Source: Nannocystis pusilla (GTDB taxonomy: Bacteria; Myxococcota_A; Polyangia; Nannocystales; Nannocystaceae). From it: a DNA stretch of 64,000 bases. Positions 41,863 to 50,278 of this stretch are shown piece by piece (position 1 is the first letter of the stretch; the number at the start of each line of letters is the position of its first letter). The stretch spans positions 1-64,000 of the forward strand of contig NZ_JAIRAU010000037.1 in NCBI RefSeq assembly GCF_020073745.1, in the 5' to 3' direction. The notes beneath the pieces are model-generated. The model was not told the origin of the DNA and did not search any database. It was given only the letters and a program-made list of their open reading frames with translations. The translations under genes were made by a program, and so were the position numbers.

Positions 41863-43878
41863 ATGGCCCGGCCGCGCATCCCCGAAGCCCGCATCGTCGA
41901 CACCCGCCAGGTCCTGATCGTGCTCGCACCGCGGGGTGACGAACGCCCGGTGGACGGCTTCGCCGGCGCGGTGGTCACCGAACCCTCGGCGGGGCTGCCC
42001 GACCTCGCGGGCAAGGCCGTCTACCTGTGCGGTGACGTGTCGAAGGCCGCAGCCCTCGACCTCTCGGCCGCGTCGCGGATCCTGGTGATCCGGGAGGGCT
42101 CCCACGGCGACGCGGCGGGTGACCTCGCCCCCTGGCCGGTGGTGAGCCTCGGCCGGGTCCCGATCCACGTACACGGGCTCGGCGTGTACTACCGGTGTTA
42201 CTTCGACCCGGAGGTCGACTACGTCGCGCGGATCCGCGGCGAGCACGTCTTCCAGTCGCTGACCGAATCCACCAAGCCCGCGACGGCGCACCGCACCGGG
42301 CTCTACCTGACACCGGTGCGAAAGGAGCGCGACGCGCTCCATTTCCGTCTGCTGCGCTGCTCCACCAACCTGTCGGGCCCGACCGACAACTTCCGCTCGA
42401 CCGACCGCCACATCGTCGACGCGCTGAACCAGGAAGCAGCGCTGGTCTTCTCGGGGGCGGCGCCGCTCAACCACGTATTGGCGCAGATCTATCACAACAC
42501 TCCGGCCGACCTCGAAAAAAAGCAGGCGAAGGCCCGGATCTCGTCCCACGCCGACAAGACCAAGGACATGCCGGACCACGGCGTCATGGCCTTCTGCACC
42601 TTCTACGAACACCTCGATCGGCTCGGTCCCATGGCCGGCGATCCCTTCGATCGTGGTCACCGGGGGATCAGCGGACTGACCCGGCTCCGCTTCCGACTCA
42701 AGGAGGTCGAGGCCGCGGAGAGAGGCACGTCCCCGGACCAGTTCACGATCACGCTGTATCCCAATTCCGTGTTCTTCATGCCGCTGTCGACCAACCGGCG
42801 CTACACGCACGAGATCGTGCCGTCCGAGCTGGACGCCGCGCGGCTCCCGACCCGGCTCGGCTACGTGGTGCGCTGCTCGAAGACCGAGGCGGTCCACGAG
42901 GATGGGCGCACCTTCCTGCTCCGGGATGGGGCGCGGGTGGAGCTGGAGGCCCCGACACCGGAGGGGATGACGGAGCTGCGCCGGCTGTACGCCGAGGAGA
43001 ACAAGACGTCGGCCCACATCGATTACGGAGACGGCTTTCGCTTCAGCATGAATGCGGGGGACTACCGTGCGCCGAACTACGAGGCGTCCGACCTGTTCCG
43101 CACGTATACGATCTCCACCGAGGTCGACCTCTTCGCGGAGCTGTCCGCGTCGGCCCGGCTCGAGGAGCTGGGAAAGGGCCGGCGCGGCGCGGTGCTCGTG
43201 GTGACCGAAAGCTCGCGCGGGGTCCCCATCGTCCGCACCACCACCGCGTACACGCTCCCGGCTCAGTGCTTTCGACCGATCCACGCCGCGCTCGCGCGGC
43301 AGGTCTGCGCGTGTGCCTCGCTCGCGATCCCCTTCAACAACGCGCTGCTGGAGGTCTACTCCCGCGCCTACGCCACCATGGGCGCCCACTCCGACCAAAC
43401 GCTCGACCTGGACGATGCCGGGGAGATCGCCCTCTTCTCCTGTTATGAACACCGCGAGGCCGGGCCGTCGCGGCGGCTGATGGTGGAGTCGAAGGAGCCC
43501 GGGGGGCCCTCCTTCGTCATCCCGCTCCTCCACGGCCGTGTCGTCGTGTTCTCCGCCGACACCAATCGGAGGTTCCGCCACCGGATCGTGCTGGACCCCG
43601 CGGCTGGAGCTCCCGACAACACCTGGTTGGGGGTCACGTTCCGCACCTCGAAGACGTGGGTGCACGTTCGTGACGGACAGCCCCGTCTCGCCGACGGCAC
43701 ACCGCTGACCCTCGCCGACGACGAGGAGCGCCGCGAATTCCTCCGGCTCCGACGCCTGGAGAACCAGGAGATTGAATTCATCTACCCCCGCGTCACCTGC
43801 ACCCTGAGCCCGAGCGATCTCTGGCCGCCGGAGACGGCCACGACGCCAGGTGCTCGTGCGGCGCGCGGGCTATCGTAG
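41863..43878 (+). CDS. Protein with two tandem 2OG-Fe(II) oxygenase-like domains
   Basis: The 671-aa protein contains the iron/2-oxoglutarate facial triad twice. First half: H229-A-D231 (ISSHADKTKDM), H316 (RYTHEIVPS), R337 (VVRCSKT). Second half: H509-S-D511 (MGAHSDQTLDL), H573 (FRHRIVLD), R594 (TFRTSKT). Both have the same H-x-D ... H ... 21 residues ... R-x-S-K-T order and similar surrounding text (VMAFCTFYEH vs EIALFSCYEH; NNRxYTHEI vs NRRFRHRI), so one arose by duplication of the other. Such enzymes hydroxylate proteins, nucleic acids or small molecules; the target is unknown. No signal peptide. ATG 41863 starts the ordered part. Confidence 0.78.
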   Translation: MARPRIPEARIVDTRQVLIVLAPRGDERPVDGFAGAVVTEPSAGLPDLAGKAVYLCGDVSKAAALDLSAASRILVIREGSHGDAAGDLAPWPVVSLGRVPIHVHGLGVYYRCYFDPEVDYVARIRGEHVFQSLTESTKPATAHRTGLYLTPVRKERDALHFRLLRCSTNLSGPTDNFRSTDRHIVDALNQEAALVFSGAAPLNHVLAQIYHNTPADLEKKQAKARISSHADKTKDMPDHGVMAFCTFYEHLDRLGPMAGDPFDRGHRGISGLTRLRFRLKEVEAAERGTSPDQFTITLYPNSVFFMPLSTNRRYTHEIVPSELDAARLPTRLGYVVRCSKTEAVHEDGRTFLLRDGARVELEAPTPEGMTELRRLYAEENKTSAHIDYGDGFRFSMNAGDYRAPNYEASDLFRTYTISTEVDLFAELSASARLEELGKGRRGAVLVVTESSRGVPIVRTTTAYTLPAQCFRPIHAALARQVCACASLAIPFNNALLEVYSRAYATMGAHSDQTLDLDDAGEIALFSCYEHREAGPSRRLMVESKEPGGPSFVIPLLHGRVVVFSADTNRRFRHRIVLDPAAGAPDNTWLGVTFRTSKTWVHVRDGQPRLADGTPLTLADDEERREFLRLRRLENQEIEFIYPRVTCTLSPSDLWPPETATTPGARAARGLS

Positions 43879-43910
43879 GACCATGGGTCCTGTGGCACAA
43901 TCGCGGCACC

Positions 43911-44199
43911 ATGCTGACCGCCGGATCCGCTCGTGTCTCGCTCGCCATCGCGGCCGTGCTCCTGGCCGGCGGGTGCGAGCGCGAGGCGTCCCCTTCAGTC
44001 GGCGCCGTCGATCCCGAGCGTGCCGAGGGCGGACGACTGGATCGTGCGCGCGGTCGAATCGACGGGCGACGGCCCGGCGATCGTCCTCGTCGCCGACCCG
44101 GAGCAGTGGCCGCGCCTTTACTCGCACCTGCGTGTCCTCGCGCCCGCCTTGCCGGCCGGACTCGCCGCGCACCTCGACTCCGTCGCCGATCCCTCGTAG
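43911..44199 (+). pseudogene. Frameshifted small lipoprotein gene
   Basis: One frame from ATG 43911 encodes a good signal peptide with lipobox (MLTAGSARVSLAIAAVLLAGGC) but then turns Arg-rich. A second frame, from about 43981 to the TAG at 44197-44199, encodes a protein-like C-terminus (RADDWIVRAVESTGDGPAIVLVADPEQWPRLYSHL...). The two must have been one gene of about 95 residues. The frameshift lies between 43981 and 44030. It may be a true mutation or a base error. Function is unknown. Confidence 0.6.
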
Positions 44200-44548
44200 T
44201 GGCTCCGCGTGGCTCTCGCGCCCGTCGCCGGCCAGCTCGTAATGGCAGTAGGCCCGAGCCCATGCTCGTTCGCTCGCCAGGCCCTCGGGCGTGCCGAGCG
44301 CCGCTCGCGCTCTCCGCGCTCATCGTGGACGAGGCCGGTGAAGGTCCGCCGATCGATCGGCGGGCGGTCACCGCGGTCCGTCACACCGAGGACGCGAGCG
44401 CCCGAGTAAGACATCGACACAGACCTCTCCGACACGGTTCCTCCGCCGGGGGCCCGATCGATCCAGATAGCGGACATTCGACCCGTCGCTTGCGATCGGT
44501 ATCCTGCCGCTCGCCGCGACGACGCCTCCCCCCGCACCGAGGTTCCCC
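44200..44548. other. 349-bp gap, no convincing gene
   Basis: A reverse-strand frame (about 44200-44470) reads partly protein-like (ARVLGVTDRGDRPPIDRRTFTGLVHDE) but has no start region and no recognisable match. I treat the stretch as non-coding or decayed. Confidence 0.35.
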
Positions 44549-44887
44549 GTGAAGCGAATTCTCCATCGTCTGCCTCTGGCCGTGGCCGCCGCGATGCTGC
44601 TGGCCGCCGCTCCCGCGTACGCTTATTCGACCTGCAACGGCGAGCGAGCTTCGCCGGCTACCAACTATTCGACCTCCTTCGCAGTAACGAATCGCAGCAG
44701 TTCGGCGGTCGACCTGTACTGGCTCGATTTCCAGGGCCAGCGCACGTACTACGCCACCATCAACCCCGGGAGCCGACACTGGCAGCAGACCTACTACGGC
44801 CACATTTGGGTCGTAACGACCTTGAACGGTGACTGTCTCATCGCTTTCGTCGGCCCGAGCGAGCATCAAGAGTTCGACGTGTACTAG
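44549..44887 (+). CDS. Secreted protein with VHL beta-domain-like fold
   Basis: The 112-aa product has a clear signal peptide (MKRILHRLPLAVAAAMLLAAAPAYA). The mature part matches the von Hippel-Lindau (pVHL) beta-domain pattern: VTNRSSSAVDLYWLDFQGQRTYYATINPGSRHWQQTYYGHIWVV, that is N-R-S...V-x-x-Y-W-x-D-F-x-G...Y-x-x-I-x-P-G...Q-x-T-Y-x-G-H-x-W, followed by GDCLIAFV. In animals this domain binds hydroxyproline; in bacteria its role is unknown. Two Cys (CNGE, DCLI) may form a disulfide. It stands alone, 670 bp after the 2OG-oxygenase gene. Confidence 0.75.
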   Translation: MKRILHRLPLAVAAAMLLAAAPAYAYSTCNGERASPATNYSTSFAVTNRSSSAVDLYWLDFQGQRTYYATINPGSRHWQQTYYGHIWVVTTLNGDCLIAFVGPSEHQEFDVY

Positions 44888-44897
44888 CTAGCAGCCC

Positions 44898-45038
44898 GTG
44901 GCGAAAGTCGCGGCAACCACGCGCCGCGGGCAGCGGATGCTCGATGTCCCGCGTGCGCTCCTGCTGTTTCACGACGGGCACGGGACGTACGACGTGCTGG
45001 TCGAGGTCCCGCCCGCGGACGTCCCGGACGCGACGTGA
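44898..45038 (+). pseudogene. Possible small gene or gene fragment
   Basis: From GTG 44898 the frame reads 46 residues including RALLLFHDGHGTYDVLVEVPPADVPDAT before TGA. The texture is protein-like rather than shadow, but there is no start signal or known motif. It could be the tail of a decayed gene. The following 220 bp hold nothing clear. Confidence 0.3.
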
Positions 45039-45259
45039 CGGCGCGTCGGTGGCGCCCGTGATTGTCAGCACTCGCGCAATCGAGGAGGTGTGCCCCGCTC
45101 GCGCCCGGGCGCTGCAGGTTGTCGCACACCGCGGGGCGGCGGCGGTGGACCGCCTCGGCGAAGCGGGCGACCGGACCCTCGTCGTCTGGCTGCTCACCGC
45201 GGCCGTCATTGCTCACTCGCCCTGCACTCCGATCTCCTCGCGATCGCTCTCTTTCATCA

Positions 45260-45735
45260 TCATGGGCTCATGACGGTATCCGGAGGCAGTCCTGGGTGGA
45301 CAAAATGTCCCTCGCCGACATCCTTATCATAGACCAGAAAGGCGCCATCACAATTTCCCACCAGCCGACCATCCGGCAGCGCCGCCAATGAAGACAGGCG
45401 TGTGGAGAAGAGCCCGAGGGTCCTTACACTCTTCAACGGGTTCGCAGGGCTCAGGTCCCAGATGTCGATTTCACCTTCACCCTCGCAGCAGCTCGCCAGC
45501 CACCCGTTCTGCAACACCGCGAGCGACATCGCCCTGCGAACCCCTCCGTGGGTGCTCCCCACGGAGTCGAGGGGGCGCCCCTCTTCGGGCCGCCTCACGT
45601 CCCATAGACGAACCGTGGCATCATCCCCGCCGCTCACCATCCGCCCGTCCGGCAGGCCGATCAGCGACCTCACAAACCCTGTCTTATGCTCGACGCCGAA
45701 GAGCGGGCGCGACGGCGACGTAGGGTCGCAGATCT
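45260..45735 (-). pseudogene. 3' fragment of a WD40-repeat protein gene
   Basis: On the reverse strand a frame encodes the end of a WD40 propeller: FVRSLIGLPDGRMVSGGDDATVRLWDV, MSLAVLQNGWLASCCEGEGEIDIWDLS, LSSLAALPDGRLVGNCDGAFLVYDKD, then stop. Each blade ends in the expected S/A-G-x-D-x-x-V-x-x-W-D. There is no start: upstream of about 45735 the frame enters integrase remnants in other frames. The gene was cut and joined to the integrase fragment. Confidence 0.55.
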
Positions 45736-45769
45736 TGATGAACGTCCCCCGTCCCCCGCTAGGCTTGCG

Positions 45770-46067
45770 GTCGCGAGGGACAGCGAGCTCGCCGACGGCC
45801 GCGGCGCGGCGCTGCTCGACGACGCCGGCGCGACGGTCGGCCTCGGCATCGCGCTCGCCGGCATCGCCGCGTCTCCTCGATCGGCAGCGCAGGCCCGAGC
45901 AGGCCGGTCTTGACCCGTCGGTCCGTGCCCCCAGCACGGTACCGAACCAGCGCGACCTTCTTCCCGGTCGGCAGAACCCGCAGGATGAAGCCTGGGAGTG
46001 CTTCGCAGGTGACTTCGTACATCTTCGCGCGAGTCTTGCACTCGCGCACGAACGCAGCGGTGATCAT
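45770..46067 (-). pseudogene. N-terminal fragment of a tyrosine integrase gene
   Basis: From the ATG at 46067 the reverse strand encodes MITAAFVRECKTRAKMYEVTCEALPGFILRVLPTGKKVALVRYRAGGTDRRVKTG, the arm-binding N-terminal domain of phage/ICE-type tyrosine recombinases (pattern ...YEVxDExLPGFxLRVxPSGxKxxVxRYR). It continues as LGPALPIEETRR and is then frameshifted and lost; the catalytic domain with its R-H-R-Y is absent. It marks a former site-specific insertion. The IS1380 element lies 45 bp upstream of its start. Confidence 0.6.
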
Positions 46068-46111
46068 GACCGTTCCTCCTACCCCCAGATTTTCGAGACA
46101 AACGAGCCGAG

Positions 46112-47482
46112 CTAGCCCGGATTTCTCACCAAGAAAAGGAATTCCGGCCGTACTTCCCGAGTTTGAGCAGGTGTGAAACAGTTGCTGGCCACCCAGGGGT
46201 ACGGCCGGAACACGACAAGGTGTATCCGCGCCGAGTTCGATTTTCAACCAGCCGGGCGACGACGCGTCGAAGCTGCGTTCGACGCCGGACGGGTCAGCTC
46301 GGACGGCGGTTTGCTGCTGCTGCGCGAGCTGACCAAGAGTTCAGGCGTGTTTCGAAAGTTCGCGTCCTGCTTTCGGGATCACCGCGACCCCAGCCGCATC
46401 GAGCACACCGTCGAGGAACTACTCGCGCAGCGCGTGCTGGGCCTGCTGTGCGGTTACGAGGATTTGAACGACCACGACACACTCCGCGATGACGCCTTGC
46501 TCGCGCTGGCGGTCGGCAAGGCCGATCCGACCGGCGAGCAGCGCAAGCGGGAGCGCGACCGAGGTCACGCGCTGGCTGGCAAGAGCACGTTGAACCGCCT
46601 GGAGCTGGCGACGCCGCTCGTCGCTGGTGACGAGCGCTACAAGAAGATCAGCTACGACGACCACGGCATCCAGCGCCTCTTCGTCGACACCTTCCTCGCC
46701 GCTCATGCTGAATCACCAGCGGAAATTGTCCTCGATCTCGATGCGACCGACGACCCGGTACACGGTCAGCAGGAAGGCCGTTTCTTTCACGGCTTCTATG
46801 ACGGCTACTGCTACCTACCGCTGTACGGCTTCTGCGGCGACTTTCTCCTTGGCGCTGCGCTGAACACCGCCGACGAGCAGCCAGTCAGCCATGCGGTCGA
46901 GGAGCTCGAGCGGATCGTCGGACAGATCCTCGCCCGCTGGCCCGATGTCCGGATCATCGTGCGGGGCGATTCCGGCTTCTGCCGGGACGAGGTCATGCGC
47001 TGGTGCGAAGACAACGGCCTCTTCTTCGTCCTGGGCTTGCAGAAGAACTCTCGTCTTGTCGCCGAGATCGAGGACGAGATGTACGAAGCCCGCGTCATCG
47101 CCGAGCGGACCGGCAAGAACGCGCGTGTATTCAAGGACTTCCGATACGAGACGAACCGGTCCTGGTCCTGCGAGCGTCGCGTGGTCGGCAAGGCCGAGTA
47201 CACCACCGACAAGGAGAACCCGCGCTTCGTCGCCACCAACCTGTCGTGCGACGAGTACGACGCCCGCGGCCTCTACGAGGACCTGTACTGCGCTCGCGGC
47301 GACATGGAGAATCGGATCAAGGAGCAGCAGCTCGGCCTCTTCGCTGACCGCACCAGCGCGCACACGCTGCGCGCCAACCAGCTCCGCCTCTGGCTCTCCT
47401 CGATCGCGTACATGATCCTGTGCCAGGTCTGACGACGGCCGCTCAGCAGGCTCCGCTATCCGTGGTGAGAAATCCGGACTAG
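46112..47482 (+). mobile_element. IS1380-family insertion sequence with CTAG target duplication
   Basis: Inverted ends CCCGGATTTCTCACCA (46116-46131) and its near-perfect complement (47463-47478) bracket a transposase gene. Both are flanked by CTAG (46112-46115 and 47479-47482), a 4-bp target duplication as expected for this family. The element is 1363 bp without the duplications. Intact ends and duplication mean it arrived by simple transposition. Confidence 0.88.
46173..47432 (+). CDS. IS1380-family transposase
   Basis: The 419-aa DDE transposase has FDAGRVSSDGGLLLLREL near the N-terminus, LDLDATDDPVHGQQEGRFFHGFYDGYCYLPL with catalytic Asp near 190, and RGDSGFCRDEVMRWCEDNGLFFVLGLQKNSRL, ending LRANQLRLWLSSIAYMILCQV. 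These are family signatures. The protein stops at LCQV, whereas many family members continue about 40-70 residues, so it may be slightly short. It reads along the element from IRL to IRR. Confidence 0.9.
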   Translation: MKQLLATQGYGRNTTRCIRAEFDFQPAGRRRVEAAFDAGRVSSDGGLLLLRELTKSSGVFRKFASCFRDHRDPSRIEHTVEELLAQRVLGLLCGYEDLNDHDTLRDDALLALAVGKADPTGEQRKRERDRGHALAGKSTLNRLELATPLVAGDERYKKISYDDHGIQRLFVDTFLAAHAESPAEIVLDLDATDDPVHGQQEGRFFHGFYDGYCYLPLYGFCGDFLLGAALNTADEQPVSHAVEELERIVGQILARWPDVRIIVRGDSGFCRDEVMRWCEDNGLFFVLGLQKNSRLVAEIEDEMYEARVIAERTGKNARVFKDFRYETNRSWSCERRVVGKAEYTTDKENPRFVATNLSCDEYDARGLYEDLYCARGDMENRIKEQQLGLFADRTSAHTLRANQLRLWLSSIAYMILCQV

Positions 47483-47561
47483 AGCGACCTTGCACATGTC
47501 CCGAAGAACATATTCTCGCGCTCAAGGGCGCACTGGGCGGATCTAGACCACGCGTACCGTA

Positions 47562-47790
47562 TTGGTGATGTGGTGTGCAGGAGGCGCTAGACCCCTCTAC
47601 GGGCCCGTATGCGAGGGGTTGTCTCGAAAGCTGCCCGAATCGCGACGAAATCGGGACGAAATTTCGCGACAACCTGGGGATCGCGCCGTCGCGCATCCAC
47701 GGCTCTGGGCAGGCCTGGGCGCCCCCCCGGAGCAAGCCTTGGGGCCGGAGGTCGCAGGGCCGTCGCTACGCCGCATGGTGGATACGATGA
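47562..47790. repeat. Dispersed repeat, copy A
   Basis: The segment with CTACGGGCCCGT, TTGTCTCGAAA, CGACGAAATCG, GACGAAATTTCGCGACAAC and GATCGCGCCGTCGCGCATCC recurs, with changes, at about 51940-52060 and 53290-53400. No frame is conserved among the copies, so it is probably non-coding. It begins about 80 bp after the IS1380 right end; a TGTCC unit (47497-47510, TGTCCCGAAGAACA) lies between. Confidence 0.65.
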
Positions 47791-47855
47791 TGTCTTGGAG
47801 AAACCGCCGGCGGAGTTCCAATTCGACACAGCCGTGCTGCGGTTGTCGCGGAGGG

Positions 47856-48653
47856 TCAGCTGCGGCGGAGCCCCGTGGCCGTCGTGAGCAGCATCTCTCG
47901 CACGGATGCCGCGCGCTCGCGTGCGATGGGCACCCGGACGCCGGGCTGCCCGGGGCCGATGCCGGCGCCGACGAAAATCGTCGTCTCTGCGCCGTCGCGC
48001 TCGAGCTCCTTGATGTGGGCCGCGTTGACCAGCCAGTTCCGGTGAACGCGGGTGAGCGCCCGACCGAGCGACGCCTCGATCGCCACCAGGGACAAATCGA
48101 GGTCGAACGTGCCGTGCGGGGTGTGTACCGAGGTGAGCCGATCGGCCGCCTCGAAGGCCCAGACCTCGCTCGTGTCGAGGAACACCAGGCTCTTGCCGCG
48201 ACGGGCCACGATTCGGAGCGGGCTCGCGGGCGAGGAGCGGCGGCGGGCATGTAGGCGGCGCAGGCACTGCACGACCCGCTCCGCGGTGAACGGCTTCAGC
48301 AGGTAGTCGTCGACGCCCAGAGCGAATGCCTCGATCGCATGCTCTTTGAACGCCGTCGCCAGCACGAACATCGGCCGATATACCTCGCTCGCCGAGGCGC
48401 GCACCAGGTCGAGTCCGGTCTTGTCGCCGTTCCCGCCGAGCGCCACATCGACGAACACGACGTCGATCCCGAGCCCCGAGGGCGCGAGATGCAACGCCTG
48501 GCGAGCCTCGTCCACGCTGACGACTGCGCCGACGACCTCGGCGAGATGGGACTCCTCGAGCAGCTCAACCAGGTAGTTGCGCGCCGGCCACTCGTCCTCG
48601 ACGACGAGGGCGCGGAGCGGGCGCAGAACTCCCGTCGTGGAGAGCTCCCTCAT
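47856..48653 (-). CDS. LytTR-family response regulator
   Basis: The 265-aa protein has a receiver domain (RALVVEDEWPARNYLVELLEE; phosphoacceptor Asp69 in DVVFVDVAL; LLKPF lysine) and a C-terminal LytTR DNA-binding domain (about 150-260, GKSLVFLDTSEVWAFEAADRLTSVHTPHGTFDLDLSLVAIEASLGRALTRVHRNWLVNAAHIKELERDG). It binds direct repeats upstream of target genes when phosphorylated. The ATG overlaps the stop of the kinase gene by 4 nt, so both come from one transcript. Confidence 0.9.
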   Translation of the reverse strand: MRELSTTGVLRPLRALVVEDEWPARNYLVELLEESHLAEVVGAVVSVDEARQALHLAPSGLGIDVVFVDVALGGNGDKTGLDLVRASASEVYRPMFVLATAFKEHAIEAFALGVDDYLLKPFTAERVVQCLRRLHARRRSSPASPLRIVARRGKSLVFLDTSEVWAFEAADRLTSVHTPHGTFDLDLSLVAIEASLGRALTRVHRNWLVNAAHIKELERDGAETTIFVGAGIGPGQPGVRVPIARERAASVREMLLTTATGLRRS

Positions 48654-49801
48654 CGTGCCGCCTCTCCCGCTGTCATGACCGTCATCGGCTCTCGCGCCGT
48701 GGCACAAGGTAGATCGAGGACGGTGCGCGTCCCCTCCGGGGACGAATCGATCCGCAGGCACCCGTCCGTGTACTTGAGTTCGATGCGACGGCGCACGGAA
48801 CGGATGCCGAATGCCCCGGAGCGAGGCGGCGTCGCGGCCATGCCCGGGCCGTTGTCCTCCACCGTGCATACGAGGCGCGCGGCTCCCTTGTCGGGCTTCG
48901 TGATCGTCGCCTGGATGCGCACCTGCCCGCCTCCCTTGCGGCGCAGGGCGCCATGCTTCACGGCGTTCTCCACCAGCGGCTGGAGGAGCAGGCGTGGCAA
49001 CAAGACGTCGTGGGTGCCACGAGCGAGCTCCCACCGGAAGTGGAGCGAGCCCGCATGACGTGCCTCGAGAATCTCGGCGTACCGTCGCAGCCAGGCGATC
49101 TCCTCTCCGAGCGTCTGCATCTCGTCCGCGTCATGGAGCACGTCGCGGAGCAGGTCGCCCAGACAGCCGATGAGGCGGCGAGCTTCCTGCGGCTCCTGGG
49201 TCGTGAAGCCCGCGATGGCGTTGAGGGTGTTGAGGATGAAGTGCGGCTCGAGTTGCGTGCGCAGCCGGGCGAGCTCGGCGCTGCTGCGTAGCTTCTCAGC
49301 CTCGAGCTTCAGCTTCTCGGCCTCGAGCTTCAGCTTCTCCGCCTCCAGCGCGCGCAGCTTGGCGTCCTCCAAGGCGAACGGGTAGATGAACGCAAGCGCC
49401 CAGAGGGCGCACATGAGAACCCCGAACACGACGCCGAATCCGGCGGTCCCCAGGTAGGTCGGCTCGCGCGGCGGGGGCGGCAAGATCTGCGGATGATGCC
49501 GCATCAGGTAACAGGCGCCGACGCCTCCGATACCACCGAAGAAGGCGGCAACGACGAGGGTCGCGAGGAGCGTCTGCGTCGGACCGAAGCCGCGGCGCGT
49601 GCCCCAGGTGAAGCTCACGAAGAGCGGGAGCATGTTCACCGGCACTCCGAGGAGCCAGAAGGCGAACCAATACACGGTGACGCCGTCCCCGGAGAGCGCG
49701 CTGGCCGCCCCGTGCATGATCGCCAGTACAGAGATGACGGCCATCCCCACGGCCAAGCGCTTCCAGCGGAACGTATGGGGGGGCGAGGGCGATGCGCTCA
49801 T
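48650..49801 (-). CDS. LytS-type sensor histidine kinase
   Basis: The 383-aa protein has four hydrophobic segments (about 15-140), then a heptad-like coiled coil (EAEKLKLEAEKLKLEAEKLRS, encoded by 21-bp repeats), the His_kinase dimerisation region with H187 (RTQLEPHFILNTLNAIAGF), and an ATPase domain (LLQPLVENAVKHGALRRKGGG, VEDNGPGM, GFGIRSVRRRIEL-like). This is the PF06580 class that partners LytTR regulators, here the next gene. The sensed signal is unknown. Start is ATG 49801, just before the first membrane helix. Confidence 0.9.
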   Translation of the reverse strand: MSASPSPPHTFRWKRLAVGMAVISVLAIMHGAASALSGDGVTVYWFAFWLLGVPVNMLPLFVSFTWGTRRGFGPTQTLLATLVVAAFFGGIGGVGACYLMRHHPQILPPPPREPTYLGTAGFGVVFGVLMCALWALAFIYPFALEDAKLRALEAEKLKLEAEKLKLEAEKLRSSAELARLRTQLEPHFILNTLNAIAGFTTQEPQEARRLIGCLGDLLRDVLHDADEMQTLGEEIAWLRRYAEILEARHAGSLHFRWELARGTHDVLLPRLLLQPLVENAVKHGALRRKGGGQVRIQATITKPDKGAARLVCTVEDNGPGMAATPPRSGAFGIRSVRRRIELKYTDGCLRIDSSPEGTRTVLDLPCATAREPMTVMTAGEAAR

Positions 49802-50278
49802 GAGCGTGCGACTGGTCCGGCTCGGATCGAGGGTACTCCATGTGCGGCTCCTGAGCAGCCCCGGGCCGACCGCGCCGACAGGCAGGCGGGGACTCCGCCG
49901 CCTGACCCGCAAAGCCAGTCGTGAACCGCCAAACCGATGGCGCAGCGTGGTATCGGCCTCCACCGAGATCATATCGTCCGACTTCACCAACGACTGACAT
50001 CGATGCGATGATCTGACTACACCTCGAAAAGTGCATCGTCGAGATACATCTGTCAAGCTGTACGAGACGGGTGGAACACACTCGCGGGCGGGGCGGGGCG
50101 GTTCTGCATGCGAGGCGACGGCTCGTCGGCGGGAGACGACGGCTCGTCGGTGGGAGACGACGGTTCGTCGGAATCGTATCGTCACAACTTCGGCCTGCCC
50201 TATCCTGAGCGACCAGGAGCTACCTGCGATCATTCAGTTGCTCGCCTGCTTTATTACGGCAGTGCACATGGAGGAATC
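49802..50278. other. 477-bp divergent intergenic region with 21-bp tandem repeat
   Basis: It separates the sensor kinase gene (reverse) from the copper monooxygenase gene (forward) and must carry both promoters. At 50117-50175 there are 2.8 copies of a 21-bp unit (GACGGCTCGTCGGCGGGAGAC and close variants). A strong ribosome-binding site, GGAGG, is at 50270-50274. LytTR-type operators were looked for but none is certain. Confidence 0.5.
50117..50175. repeat. 21-bp tandem repeat upstream of the monooxygenase gene
   Basis: Units start at 50117, 50138 and 50159; they differ by C/T and G/T changes only (GGCGGGAGAC, GGTGGGAGAC). With a two-turn spacing, they could be operators for a DNA-binding protein such as the adjacent LytTR regulator, but the LytTR consensus is not obvious. 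Confidence 0.6.

Noticed and set aside
49802..50278. LytTR operator repeats before the monooxygenase gene
   Set aside because: The 21-bp repeats have the right spacing for a dimeric regulator but do not match the usual LytTR direct-repeat core, so no operator is called.
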